Shown here piece by piece: positions 42,856-51,853 of a stretch of 64,000 nt of DNA. Within the stretch, counting starts at the first letter, position 1; each line of letters opens with the position of its first letter. A model generated the notes under the pieces. The model did no database searches. It was not told where the DNA came from and worked only from the letters and a program-made list of their open reading frames with translations. The stretch is from NCBI RefSeq assembly GCF_041361345.1, contig NZ_JBGKAD010000001.1, positions 1,488,001 through 1,552,000 on the forward strand, in the 5' to 3' direction. The position numbers were made by a program, and so were the translations under genes. Source of the stretch: Halobaculum sp. MBLA0147 (GTDB lineage: Archaea > Halobacteriota > Halobacteria > Halobacteriales > Haloferacaceae).

Positions 42856-44364
42856 GTGTGCGTCGTGGACGAGGAGACACAGCGAGCGATCGCCGAGTTC
42901 CTGCGCGAGCGACAACGGCGCGACGCCGTCCCCGGTGTCGCCGTCGCGGTGGTGGAGGCCGACGACGGGTTCGCGTCGCTCGACGCGGACGACCCGGCGA
43001 CGTGGGCGGCTGGCTACGGCGCGCGAGATCGGGCCGGCAACCGCCCGGTGACGCCGGACACGCTGTTCGGCGTCGGTGCCGCGACGGAGCCGCTGACGGC
43101 CGTCGCCGTCGGCCAACTCGTCGCCGCCGGCCTCTGTTCGCTCGACGACCCCGTCACGGATCACGTCGACGTGCCGCTCCCGACGAGCGGGACGGTTGCC
43201 GACTCGGACGCGTCCAACGTGGGTGGAACAGTCGACTCGGACTCGCCCGAACCGATCACACTCCGGCACCTGCTGGGCCACACCGCCGGGCTGCCGGCGA
43301 GCGGGCTGCGGGCGGCGCTGCTCGCGCGGCACCTCCGGCTGGGCGGCGACACGCGGCCGCTGGCGACGTGGGACGACGTGCGCGCCCACCTCGCGGCGGC
43401 GTGGGACGGCGAGCCACTCGCGTCGCCGGGCGAACGCGTCGCGCACTCGACGGCGGGGTACGTGTTGCTCGGACGGGTCGTCGAGACCTGCACCGGCCGG
43501 TCGTACGCGGACTACGTCGACGAGCACGTGCTGGCGCCGCTGGGTCTCGAGCGGGCGACGTTCGACGACACCGCCTTCGCGATGGACGACGATCACATGA
43601 CCCAGTACCTGCTGGAGGACGGCGAGCCGACGGCGGCGTCGCTGCCGGCGGCCGAGACGCTCCGCCCCGCGACGGGGCTGCTCGCGTCCGTCCGCCACCT
43701 CGCGGCAATCGCGCGACTCGTACTGGGTGAAGGGAGCGTCGCCGGACGAGAGGTGGTCGACCCGGCGGCGTTGGAGGCGATCGGGTGGGAACGGCGGACG
43801 GTCGCGGGGCGGACGCTGTACGGGCGCGGCGGCGACGTGGCGGTCTCCGGCGGCTACCTCGGGGTCGTGCCGGACGCCGGCGTGGGTGTCGCCGTCGCCG
43901 CGAACGCCGTCCCGGAGTACGGCGTCGGGGAGTTGGGTGCCGGGGTCGTCGCCTGCCGGCTGGGTCACCCGCCGACGGCGGGGGCACCGGCGCTCGCTCG
44001 TCGGCGGCGACACGACCGACTCCGTGGCACGTACACTGCCGGCGACGGCGTCTGGCGGGCTCGCGTCGACACCGAAGGCGAGACGCTCCGGCTGGGCGTC
44101 GAGGGACCGCTCCGGACGAGGGTCTGGCCGCTCGTCGCCGTCACGGACGGCGACGACGACGGGCAGAACGCTGGTGAGAGTGAGTCCGACGAGACGGAGA
44201 CGATCGACGCGGTACGCGCCGGGCGACACGTCTTCCGCGTCGGCGGCGGGGAGACGACACCGGAACGTGCGGTGTTCGACACGTCGGGCGACCGGACGAC
44301 ACTCGTCGTCGGCCGGTGGCGGTTCCGGCGCGTGGACCCGACGCGGGGCGGCGGCGGCGAGTGA
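42856..44364 (+). CDS. Beta-lactamase/PBP-fold protein lacking catalytic residues
   Basis: The protein has 502 residues from GTG, preceded by cgattcaaacc (42832-42842). Overall it follows class C beta-lactamase-related proteins: VPGVAVAVVEADDG, LFGVGAATEPLTAVAVGQL, LRHLLGHTAGLPASGLRA, GERVAHSTAGYVLLGRVVE and LAPLGLERATFDDT. The three catalytic motifs are altered. SxxK is A75-A-T-E78, YxN is H197-S-T199, and the third motif is GRGGDVAVSGG with Arg for His. It is therefore probably a non-catalytic pseudoenzyme or one of another chemistry. The C-terminal 120 residues are a beta-rich DUF-like domain. Confidence 0.82.
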   Translation: MCVVDEETQRAIAEFLRERQRRDAVPGVAVAVVEADDGFASLDADDPATWAAGYGARDRAGNRPVTPDTLFGVGAATEPLTAVAVGQLVAAGLCSLDDPVTDHVDVPLPTSGTVADSDASNVGGTVDSDSPEPITLRHLLGHTAGLPASGLRAALLARHLRLGGDTRPLATWDDVRAHLAAAWDGEPLASPGERVAHSTAGYVLLGRVVETCTGRSYADYVDEHVLAPLGLERATFDDTAFAMDDDHMTQYLLEDGEPTAASLPAAETLRPATGLLASVRHLAAIARLVLGEGSVAGREVVDPAALEAIGWERRTVAGRTLYGRGGDVAVSGGYLGVVPDAGVGVAVAANAVPEYGVGELGAGVVACRLGHPPTAGAPALARRRRHDRLRGTYTAGDGVWRARVDTEGETLRLGVEGPLRTRVWPLVAVTDGDDDGQNAGESESDETETIDAVRAGRHVFRVGGGETTPERAVFDTSGDRTTLVVGRWRFRRVDPTRGGGGE

Positions 44365-44468
44365 GTCGCCAGGACGAGCGAGTCGTGGAGACGACGGGCG
44401 CGCCGACGGCGTCGCGCCGCTCCACGCGAAACCTTTTGCCCGGTGGTGGGCGTACTCTCCCCCAGTCG

Positions 44469-47063
44469 ATGGAACTGATCGTCACCGAGAAGGACAACGC
44501 CGCGCGGCGGCTCGCGGAGATCCGCAGCGAGGGGTCGTTCGACACCGAGCGTCGTGCGGGGACGAACGTCTACCGCTGGGGCGCGACCCGCTGTATCGGG
44601 CTGTCGGGCCACGTCGTCGGGCTCGACTTCCCGCCGGAGTACAGCGACTGGCGCGACGTGGAACCCGTCGAGTTGATCGACGCGCCCGTCCAGAAGGAGC
44701 CCACGAAGGAGGGGATCGTCGCCGCGCTGCGGTCGCTCGCGGCGGAGGCCGACCGCGTGATCGTCGCGACCGACTACGACCGCGAGGGGGAACTCATCGG
44801 GAAGGAGGCCTACGAGATCGTCCGCGAGGCCGCCCCGGAGGTGCCGGTCGACCGCGTCCGGTTCTCCTCGATCACGGCTCGAGAGGTGAACGAGGCGTTC
44901 GCGAACCCCGACGAGATCGACTTCGAGTTGGCCGCCGCGGGCGAGGCCCGCCAGGAGATCGACCTCGTGTGGGGCGCCGCGCTCACCCGCTTCCTCTCGC
45001 TGTCGGCGGGCCAGTTGGGCGACGACTTCGTCTCCGTCGGCCGCGTCCAGGGGCCGACGCTGAAGCTACTCGTCGACCGCGAACGGGAGATCCGCGCCTT
45101 CGACCCCGAGGACTACTGGGAACTGTTCGCGGATCTCCAGTCGCCAGCGGCCGCCGAGACGGAGACGGACGCCGCGACTTTCGAGGCGCAGTACTTTTAC
45201 GAGGCCGACGACGGTACCGAGGCCGAACGCGTCTGGGACGAGGCGACCGCCGAGGCCGTCGCGGCGCGACTGGCGGCCGCCGAGACCGCGCCGGTCACCT
45301 CGGTGCGGCGGCGGTCGCGGACGGACGACCCACCGGCCCCGTTCGACACCACCGCGTACATCTCCGCCGCGGGGTCGCTCGGCTACTCCGCACAGCGGGC
45401 GATGAGTCTCGCCGAGGAGCTGTACACCGCCGGCTACGTCACCTACCCGCGGACGGACAACACCGTCTACCCCGAGGACTTGGACGAGCGAGAGTTGATA
45501 GAGACGTTCACGGAGGTGGAGCCGTTCGCGGACGACGCCGCGTCGCTGTTGGAGCGCGAGGAGATCACCCCGACGGAGGGTGACGAGGAGACGACCGACC
45601 ACCCGCCGATCCACCCGACTGCGGAGGTCCCGAACCGGAGCGACCTCTCGGAAGACGAGTGGGAGGTGTACGAGTTGGTGGTCCGGCGGTTCCTGGCGAC
45701 GTGTGCCGAGCCGGCGGAGTGGGAACACCTCCGCGTCGTGAGCGAGGTCGACGCCGTCGCGGACGGGGTCGCCGCCGGCGAGGAGGGGACCGCACAGGCC
45801 GACGGCGGCGTCGCGGCCGCCGCGAGCGAGGCGCCGTTGTCGCTGAAGGCGAACGGGAAGCGGCTCGTCGAGGCGGGCTACCACGACGTGTACCCGTACC
45901 TGTCTGCCAGCGAGACGCTGGTGCCGGACGTCTCGGAGGGCGAGGAGTTGGTCGTCACCGACAGCCGGTCGGAGGCGAAGCAGACCCAGCCACCTCGCCG
46001 GTACGGCCAGTCGCGGCTGATCGAGAAGATGAAGGAACTCGGCGTGGGGACGAAGTCCACCCGACACAACGTCATCGAGAAGCTGTACGACCGGGGGTAC
46101 GTGGAGTCCGACCCACCCCGCCCGACGCGACTCGCGGAGGCGGTCGTCGACGCCGCCGAGGAGTTCGCCGAGCAGATCGTCACCGAGGAGATGACCGCCC
46201 AACTGGAGGCGGACATGGAGGCGATCGCCCGCGGCGATGTCGACTACGAGGACGTAGCCGGCGAGTCGCGCGAGATGCTCGACCAGGTGTTCGAGGCGTT
46301 GACCGACTCCCGCGACGAGGTGGGCGACCACCTGCGGGAGTCGCTGAAGGCAGACAAGCGACTCGGCCCGTGTCCGGAGAGCGACCACGACCTGCTGGTG
46401 CGACAGGCGCGGGGCGGCTCGTACTTCGTCGGCTGTGACGGCTACCCGGACTGTGAGTTCACGCTCCCGCTGCCGTCGACCGGGCGGCCGATCCTGCTCG
46501 AGGAGGAGTGCGAGGAGCACGGCCTCGCCCACGTGAAGATGCTCGCGGGCCGCAAGACGTTCGTCCACGGCTGTCCGGCCTGCAAGGCCGAGGCGGCCGA
46601 CGAGAGCGAGGACGTGGTGATCGGGGTGTGTCCCGACTGCGGCGACGCGGACGGCGGGGAGTTGGCGATCAAACAGCTCCGGTCGGGCAACCGTCTCGTC
46701 GGCTGTACGCGCTACCCGGACTGTGAGTACTCGCTGCCGCTGCCGCGCCGCGGCGAGGTGGTCGTGACAGAGGAGACCTGCGCGGATCACGCTCTCCCGC
46801 ACCTCGAGATCCACGACGAGGACGACGACGAGCCGTGGGCGCTGGGGTGTCCGATCTGTAACTACCGGGAGTACCAGGCTCGACAGGCCGGCTCGGAGTT
46901 GGAGACACTCGACGGGATCGGCGAGGCGACCGCCGAGAAACTGGAGGCGGCGGGGATCGACGACGTGGGCGAGTTGGCCGACGCCGACCCCGAGACGCTG
47001 GCCGAGGAAGTCGACGGCGTCGGCGTCGACACGATCCGCGACTGGCAAGACCAGATCGAGTAG
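44469..47063 (+). CDS. topA: DNA topoisomerase I (type IA)
   Basis: The protein has 864 residues from ATG 44469, with a TATA-like stretch accttttg at 44431-44438. The Toprim domain has LIVTEKDNAARRLAEI and VIVATDYDREGELIGKEAYE. The catalytic Tyr is 326 in GYVTYPRTDN. The central domain has SVGRVQGPTLKLLVDRE and GQSRLIEKMKELGVGTKSTR. Two C-terminal zinc-ribbon modules follow (CPESDH...CDGYPDCEFTLPLP and CPDCGD...CTRYPDCEYSLPLP), with a third pair (CPIC). A helix-hairpin-helix tail (LDGIGEATAEKLEAAG) ends it. It relaxes negative supercoils. Confidence 0.94.
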   Translation: MELIVTEKDNAARRLAEIRSEGSFDTERRAGTNVYRWGATRCIGLSGHVVGLDFPPEYSDWRDVEPVELIDAPVQKEPTKEGIVAALRSLAAEADRVIVATDYDREGELIGKEAYEIVREAAPEVPVDRVRFSSITAREVNEAFANPDEIDFELAAAGEARQEIDLVWGAALTRFLSLSAGQLGDDFVSVGRVQGPTLKLLVDREREIRAFDPEDYWELFADLQSPAAAETETDAATFEAQYFYEADDGTEAERVWDEATAEAVAARLAAAETAPVTSVRRRSRTDDPPAPFDTTAYISAAGSLGYSAQRAMSLAEELYTAGYVTYPRTDNTVYPEDLDERELIETFTEVEPFADDAASLLEREEITPTEGDEETTDHPPIHPTAEVPNRSDLSEDEWEVYELVVRRFLATCAEPAEWEHLRVVSEVDAVADGVAAGEEGTAQADGGVAAAASEAPLSLKANGKRLVEAGYHDVYPYLSASETLVPDVSEGEELVVTDSRSEAKQTQPPRRYGQSRLIEKMKELGVGTKSTRHNVIEKLYDRGYVESDPPRPTRLAEAVVDAAEEFAEQIVTEEMTAQLEADMEAIARGDVDYEDVAGESREMLDQVFEALTDSRDEVGDHLRESLKADKRLGPCPESDHDLLVRQARGGSYFVGCDGYPDCEFTLPLPSTGRPILLEEECEEHGLAHVKMLAGRKTFVHGCPACKAEAADESEDVVIGVCPDCGDADGGELAIKQLRSGNRLVGCTRYPDCEYSLPLPRRGEVVVTEETCADHALPHLEIHDEDDDEPWALGCPICNYREYQARQAGSELETLDGIGEATAEKLEAAGIDDVGELADADPETLAEEVDGVGVDTIRDWQDQIE

Positions 47064-47086
47064 CCGACCGGCGCTCTCCGTCTCCG

Positions 47087-47172
47087 TCTCTCTAGGTTTC
47101 TCCTCTTCTCCATCTCTCTCCCTACTCGTCTCTCTCCAGGTTTCTCCTCCTCTCCGTCTCTCCCTACTCGTC
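47087..47172. repeat. Tandem polypyrimidine repeat downstream of topA
   Basis: Two copies of a 42-44 base unit (47087-47130 and 47131-47172) read approximately TCTCTCTAGGTTTCTCCTC, ending CCCTACTCGTC. The plus strand is almost pure C/T over about 95 bases. It begins 24 bases after the topA stop and may act as a pyrimidine-tract terminator or form triplex DNA. Confidence 0.65.
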
Positions 47173-47304
47173 TTTCGTTCACCGAGGCGGTGAGTCTGTT
47201 CGCGTCCAGCCGACGGATAGTGTCGGTCCCGGGGAGCCCACCGCGACCGGGGAGTCCACGAACCTCGTCCCTGTGACCGGGCCGAAACAGGGCCGAGGGC
47301 CGGT

Positions 47305-47377
47305 AGCTCACATCGATGTGAGTCTTGTGTGAGCTAGAGCCACCAGATTGAAGTACCAGTGCGAAAACGGACTCACA
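47305..47377. promoter_or_regulatory. Overlapping TGTGAG/CTCACA inverted repeats, likely operator of the RHH gene
   Basis: CTCACATCGATGTGAG (47307-47322) is a perfect 16-base palindrome. AGCTCACA (47305-47312) pairs with TGTGAGCT (47328-47335). A further CTCACA at 47372-47377 touches the ATG of the ribbon-helix-helix gene. Four half-sites at a promoter just upstream of a RHH gene suggest autoregulation. Confidence 0.6.
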
Positions 47378-48090
47378 TGGCACGAGAGATCCGCGTCTCC
47401 GTGGACGACGACGAGGTGTTCGAGCGGATGCGAGCACGCAAGCGAGAGTTGGACCTCTCGTGGGAGGAGGTGCTCCACCGGGGGTTGCGCGACCGGGAGG
47501 GTGGGGTCGAGGACCTGGGCGACCGGATCGAGCGACAGGTGACACGGCGCGTCGAACAGTCGCTCGGCAGCGCGTTCGGCGTCGACGTGGGTGGGCCGGG
47601 CGACCGCGACCCGACGCCGGGGTACGAGCCGGACCCGCCGGGCGGCGTCGACCCGGCCGGCCCGTCGACCCCCGGCGACCCGACCGCCGGCACCGCCGGA
47701 ACGGCCGGGACGGCGGGCGGTACCGGTGGACTCGACGAGGAGATGGAGACGCTGGCGAACGCGGAAGACGCCGTGTTGGCGTTCCCGACGCTCGCGGACG
47801 AGCCGCACAACACGGTGCCCTTGCGCGTGACCATCGAGACCGGGGCCGACGGGATGGCCGTCGACGTGGTCGCGGTGCGGACGAGCCGGGCGGCGGCCGA
47901 CCGCAACCGCTTCGACCGCGGCGCGCGCCGCGCCATCGCCGAGGAGTTGGCCGGCGGCGGCACCGCGACGCTCTCGCTGGCGGCCGGCGAGGAGGAGTAC
48001 CCCGTCGTGCCGGAGCTGTCGTGGGCGACCGAGGACGGCCACCCGACCGTCACCGAGGTCGAGATCGTGGAGGTGCGGTTCGGTGACTGA
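47377..48090 (+). CDS. Ribbon-helix-helix protein with a C-terminal domain
   Basis: The protein has 237 residues from ATG 47377; ATG 47359 is also in frame. REIRVSVDDDEVFERMRARK forms the beta strand and helix A, and DLSWEEVLHRGLRD helix B, of a CopG/Arc-type fold. A Gly/Pro-rich linker (PGYEPDPPGGVDPAGPSTP) leads to a conserved domain with NAEDAVLAFPTLADEPHNTV, and ATLSLAAGEEEYPVVPELSW. It binds DNA as a dimer and probably regulates itself and the overlapping ArsR-like gene. The ligand domain is unrecognised. Confidence 0.7.
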   Translation: MAREIRVSVDDDEVFERMRARKRELDLSWEEVLHRGLRDREGGVEDLGDRIERQVTRRVEQSLGSAFGVDVGGPGDRDPTPGYEPDPPGGVDPAGPSTPGDPTAGTAGTAGTAGGTGGLDEEMETLANAEDAVLAFPTLADEPHNTVPLRVTIETGADGMAVDVVAVRTSRAAADRNRFDRGARRAIAEELAGGGTATLSLAAGEEEYPVVPELSWATEDGHPTVTEVEIVEVRFGD

Positions 48091-48595
48091 GACGGAGCGG
48101 AGCCACGGCGGTGGGACGGGAGCCTCCGAGTACGACGACACGGCGACGAAGACCGCCGAACACGGCGACGCGACGACGACCACCGAACACGGCGACGCGA
48201 CGACGACCACCGAACACGTCGACGCGACTGCGGCGGCTGCCGACGAGACGGTGTTCGCGCTGTTGAGCGACGAGACGCGCGTCGACATCGTCGCGGCACT
48301 CGCGGCGGCCGACGCGACCGGCGGGGAGACGGACGAGGACGACGGCGCGTCCGGGCTGCGGTTCTCGACGCTGCGACACCGCGTCGGTGTCGCCGACTCC
48401 GGGCGGTTCAACTACCACCTCGGCCGGCTCCGCGGCACGCTCGTCGAGCGTGCCGAGGAGCGGTACGTCCTCACGCCGGCCGGCCGACGCGTCGCGCGGA
48501 CACTCGTGGCACCCGCGGCGAACGAGGAGTCGTCCGCGAACGGGGAGTCGAGCGAGGCGGTCGCTCTCAGAGACGGGGAGGCGAGTACCCTCTAG
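48083..48595 (+). CDS. ArsR-like winged-helix protein with a tandem repeat
   Basis: The protein has 170 residues from GTG 48083, overlapping the previous stop by 8 bases. Residues 20-50 contain repeats of EHGDATTTT from a 30-base unit near 48165-48225. The HTH part is FALLSDETRVDIVAALAAAD, GLRFSTLRHRVGVADSGRFNYHLGRL and ERYVLTPAGRRVARTL. This is the common haloarchaeal ArsR/DUF7344-type arrangement. It is cotranscribed with the RHH gene. Confidence 0.75.
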   Translation: MTETERSHGGGTGASEYDDTATKTAEHGDATTTTEHGDATTTTEHVDATAAAADETVFALLSDETRVDIVAALAAADATGGETDEDDGASGLRFSTLRHRVGVADSGRFNYHLGRLRGTLVERAEERYVLTPAGRRVARTLVAPAANEESSANGESSEAVALRDGEASTL

Positions 48596-48683
48596 GGCGT
48601 CGACGTGTCGAACTGAGCGAGTGTGAGACACCGCTGTCGACGTGTCGACCCGAGTGCGTGGGCGACGCGAGCCTCGCCGCGAG

Positions 48684-49118
48684 TCACACCGCCGGCAGGT
48701 CCATCGCGCCGAGCTGGCTCAACAGCGAGATCTGGTCGTGGAGCGCGAACGTCTCGACGATCTTCCCCCGCGAGACGCGAGCGATCGTGACACTCTCCCA
48801 GGAGACCTCCGTGTCGCCGGCCGGAATCCCCATGAACGCACCCGTCTGGACGCCGGTGAACCGCGTCCGCGAGATCAGCGTGTTCCCGTCGACGAACGTG
48901 TCGAGGACGATCGCCTCGAAGTCGGTGAACGCCCCCAACAGCCCCAGCGTGCTCTGTCGGTAGGCCTCGATCCCCTCGCTCATCCCGTTGTTCGTCTGGA
49001 CGCGCACGTCCTCGGCGACGAACTCGTCGAGCCTGTCGAACGCCTGCTCGTTCAGCACCGTCTCCACGAACCGCTCGTGGAACGCCACGAGTCCCGCCTC
49101 GTCTGTACTCTCTGTCAT
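48684..49118 (-). CDS. SnoaL-like/ester cyclase family protein
   Basis: The protein has 144 residues from ATG 49118. AFHERFVETVLNEQAFDRLDEFV, VQTNNGMSEGIEAYRQS, TDFEAIVLDTFVDGN, RTRFTGVQTGAFMGIPAG and VTIARVSRGKIVETFALHD are the NTF2-like fold of SnoaL-type cyclases. The pattern of NGM and the central R-T-R-F-T-G match polyketide-like ester cyclases, but in haloarchaea it is usually uncharacterised. An upstream TATA-like region attacttgta is about 30 bases before the start on the minus strand. Confidence 0.82.
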   Translation of the reverse strand: MTESTDEAGLVAFHERFVETVLNEQAFDRLDEFVAEDVRVQTNNGMSEGIEAYRQSTLGLLGAFTDFEAIVLDTFVDGNTLISRTRFTGVQTGAFMGIPAGDTEVSWESVTIARVSRGKIVETFALHDQISLLSQLGAMDLPAV

Positions 49119-49686
49119 ACAACACCTACGCACCCGGGGTACAAGTAATATCGGATGTGTACCAAACGAGAGCAATTATTCCTGCTGCTATTTGTTCACA
49201 CTTGTCTCAGTTCCCACGTACGTCGTAACTCTACCGGCTGCGTTGTCGATCTCTCCGATCTGTCGTTGCCTGCCGTCGCCGCTCCGGTGTTGCGACTCCA
49301 GTGTCTCCGTTCTGGCGTCGCTTTCGGGTGTCGGTGCGGCAAGTGACGTGTGAACGGCAGAACGACGACGGCGTCGTGTGTCGAGTGGTCGGGTGGGTCG
49401 GGTCCGCGAGAGGGTGGGTGTCGGGTGTGCCGGGCGCGTCCGCGGAGGGGGAACTGCGAGTGCAGCGAGGGGTGTGCCTCCGTGGTCCGCCGGGGGGCAG
49501 ACCGGGGGCGCGCCCACACGGTCGCCGTGCGGGAGACGACTTAATTCTCCGTCAGACGCACGCCGGGCGTCGGACGGACGACAGACGAGAGACCACACGT
49601 CGACGGCCTGCGAGACGCCCGACCCCACCGCACCCGACGAACGCCGAGAGGGCCGACCCCCACCACGCGGTGTGAGGCTAACACTC
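49119..49686. other. Intergenic region, no convincing gene
   Basis: About 570 bases between the SnoaL-like and DapA-family genes. The part next to the SnoaL gene (49140-49210) is AT-rich and promoter-like. The remainder is G-rich with frames of Arg/Pro-rich composition that I read as non-coding. Confidence 0.4.
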
Positions 49687-50574
49687 ATGTCGCCGCCGCG
49701 TGTGTCGGTGGTCGTGCACGGGATCGGACCGCCGCTGGTGACACCGTTCGACGAGTCGGGCGACGTAGACGAGACGAAGCTCCGGGAGGTGGTGCGGTGG
49801 GTCGAGGACCACGGCGTGGACTTCCTCGTCCCGTGTGGCTCGAACGGGGAGGCGGAACTGCTGACCGCCGACGAACGGACGCGGGTGATCGAGGTCGTCG
49901 TCGAGGAGACCGACCTGCCCGTGTTGGCCGGCACCGGCCACCCGGGGCGACGCGAGACGCTGGCGGCGACGACACGCGCCGCCGAGGCGGGTGCCGACGC
50001 CGCACTGGTGGTGACGCCGTTCTACTACGAGCACGACCAGGCCGCGTTGCGCGAGTACTACCGGTCGGTAGCGGACGAGAGTCCGCTGCCAGTGTACCTC
50101 TACTCCGTCCCGAAGTACACCGGCGTCCGATTGACCCCGGAGACGGTCGGTGACCTCGCGACACACCCGAACGTCGCCGGGATGAAAGACTCCAGCGGCG
50201 ACCTCGGCGCGTTCACGCGGACGCGGCGTCGGACCGCAGACGCCGACTTCCAGTTGCTCGTCGGCAGCGGGAGCGTGCTCGGGCCGGCACTGGACGCCGG
50301 TGCCGACGGCGGCGTGCTCGCGCTGGCGAACGTCGCGCCGGCCGCCGCCGCGGAGGTGTACGAGACGGTCGCCGACGACCCGACGGCCGCCCGCGAGCGA
50401 GCCGCCGACCTCGTGGAGTTGAACCACGCCGTGACCGCCGCGTACGGCGTCGCCGGGCTGAAGTACGCGATGCGCCAGCGAGGTGTGTCCGCCGGACACG
50501 TCCGGTCGCCACACCGCCCGCTGACCGACGGCGACGCGCAGGCGCGGCTGGAGTGGCTGATCGAGCCATTCTGA
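49687..50574 (+). CDS. DapA/NAL-family aldolase or synthase
   Basis: The protein has 295 residues from ATG 49687. GIGPPLVTPFDESGDVDE, FLVPCGSNGEAELLTADERTR, VLAGTGHPGRRETLAATTRA, VTPFYYEH and YLYSVPKYTGVRL are the TIM-barrel landmarks. The Schiff-base Lys is 167 in VAGMKDSSGDLG. The family includes dihydrodipicolinate synthase, N-acetylneuraminate lyase and KDG aldolase. The YSVPK pattern and lack of neighbouring dap genes do not decide between them. Haloarchaeal sugar catabolism (KDG aldolase) is one option. Confidence 0.85.
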   Translation: MSPPRVSVVVHGIGPPLVTPFDESGDVDETKLREVVRWVEDHGVDFLVPCGSNGEAELLTADERTRVIEVVVEETDLPVLAGTGHPGRRETLAATTRAAEAGADAALVVTPFYYEHDQAALREYYRSVADESPLPVYLYSVPKYTGVRLTPETVGDLATHPNVAGMKDSSGDLGAFTRTRRRTADADFQLLVGSGSVLGPALDAGADGGVLALANVAPAAAAEVYETVADDPTAARERAADLVELNHAVTAAYGVAGLKYAMRQRGVSAGHVRSPHRPLTDGDAQARLEWLIEPF

Positions 50575-50628
50575 GAGGAGCGGTGGATCGGGACGCGGTC
50601 GCCGTTTTCGGCCGCACAGTGCGGTCCG

Positions 50629-51273
50629 TCAGTCCAGTAGTCCCTCGCGTTCGAACAGCGTCGCCAGTTCTGTCATCGACGCGACGGTCTCGTCACACGT
50701 CGGTTCGACGGCGGCCTTCGGCTCGTACCCGACCGCGAGCCCCGCGGCCGCGAGCATCGGGAGATCGTTCGCCCCGTCGCCGACCGCGACGGCCGTCGCC
50801 ACCGCCTCGTCGACCGCCGCCGCCAACACCGCCAGCGCGTCGTCTTTCGTCCCCTCGATCAGCGGCCCCGTCACCTCGCCGGTGAGCGCGCCGTCCGCGA
50901 CCGGGAGTGCGTTCGCGACGACGGTGTCGACCGCCTCGCTGGCGTCGGCGTGAGCCAGCGCGCGGGCGACGCCCCGCTCGAACCCGCCCGTGAGGATCGC
51001 CACGTGGTGACCCGCGGCGTCGAGTCGCCGGAGGAGCGCGCCGGCGTCGGGGCGTAGGCGCACGCCGTCGAACGCCGCGGCCGCCTCGTCGTCGGGCAGC
51101 CCCGCGAGCAGTCCCGCGCGCTCTCGGAGACTCTCCGCGTAGTCGATCTCGTCGGCCATCGCTCGCTCGGTGATCGACCGCATCTCGTCGGCGACGCCCG
51201 CCCGCTCGCCGAGCGAGACGGTCATCTCCGAGTCCGACAGCGTCCCGTCGAAGTCGAACGCGATCAGTGTCAC
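50629..51273 (-). CDS. serB: Phosphoserine phosphatase (HAD family)
   Basis: The protein has 214 residues from GTG 51273. HAD motif I is AFDFDGTLSDSEMTVSL, motif II is HVAILTGGFERGVARALA, the Lys is in IEGTKDDALAV, and motif III is VAVGDGANDLPMLAAAGLAVG. ANDLPM is typical of the SerB branch. It completes serine synthesis with serA, which lies 1.3 kb away, divergent, with a two-gene module between. Confidence 0.88.
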   Translation of the reverse strand: MTLIAFDFDGTLSDSEMTVSLGERAGVADEMRSITERAMADEIDYAESLRERAGLLAGLPDDEAAAAFDGVRLRPDAGALLRRLDAAGHHVAILTGGFERGVARALAHADASEAVDTVVANALPVADGALTGEVTGPLIEGTKDDALAVLAAAVDEAVATAVAVGDGANDLPMLAAAGLAVGYEPKAAVEPTCDETVASMTELATLFEREGLLD

Positions 51274-51433
51274 GAGTCTCTCTCCGGGCTCCGAGGATTC
51301 AACTGTACTGGTCGGGCGCGTAGACGACGAGCGACCGCCGTCACGGTGTGTCGACGGCCAGCACCTCACGGCGGCCCGTCGACGACCGGACCTCGTCACG
51401 GTGTCTCGACGAGCGGCACCCGCCTCCGGTGCG

Positions 51434-51853
51434 TCATCCCTCCCACAGCGACTCGATCCGGCGTTCGATTCGGTCGAGCACCAGTCCCACCACGTCGCGG
51501 TAGTCGGTCGGCCGCGACTCGTCGACGCCCGGCGTAGCGGCGTCTGGCGGCGGGTGGTAGTGGTCGCGGTCGTTGTGCGTGTTCGGGTGGCGGTCCCACC
51601 GACACTCCCAGTCGCCGTCGGGACGCTCCTCGCGGTAGTGGACGCCGAAGTCGTCGTTGGTGAACCACCGGACGGTGAGTGTCGCCGTCGTCGCCGCCGG
51701 GTAGTACGTCGTCGCGAGCGTCGCCCGGAGCGCGAGGTTCCCGTCGTCGACGAGTCGTGCACTCTCGAACTGCCGCGTCTGCCGGAGCGTGTCGCGGACG
51801 TACTCCAAGACCGGCCGGTCGACGGGTGGTGCCTCCGCGTCGGTCGGGGGCAT
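51434..51853 (-). CDS. Small acidic protein, TumE-like toxin candidate
   Basis: The protein has 139 residues. VLEYVRDTLRQTRQFESARLVD is helical. TLTVRWFTNDDFGVHYREERPDGDWECRWDRHPN and the His/Pro-rich HYHPPPDA follow; in family terms the strand pair ...VHYREERPDGDW...RHPN is distinctive. I compare it to TumE-type (DUF6516-like) toxins seen as partners of winged-helix proteins, but recall is the only basis. The ATG overlaps the upstream stop by one base (TGATG). RNase activity is unproven. Confidence 0.6.
   Translation of the reverse strand: MPPTDAEAPPVDRPVLEYVRDTLRQTRQFESARLVDDGNLALRATLATTYYPAATTATLTVRWFTNDDFGVHYREERPDGDWECRWDRHPNTHNDRDHYHPPPDAATPGVDESRPTDYRDVVGLVLDRIERRIESLWEG

Noticed and set aside
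45066-47048. 660-residue minus-strand ORF across topA
   Set aside because: It is an antisense shadow of topA in GC-rich DNA; the translation has no family motifs while the plus strand encodes a complete topoisomerase I.
49188-49934. 248-residue minus-strand ORF
   Set aside because: It overlaps the DapA-family gene and its Arg/Pro/Ser-rich translation has no recognisable feature.
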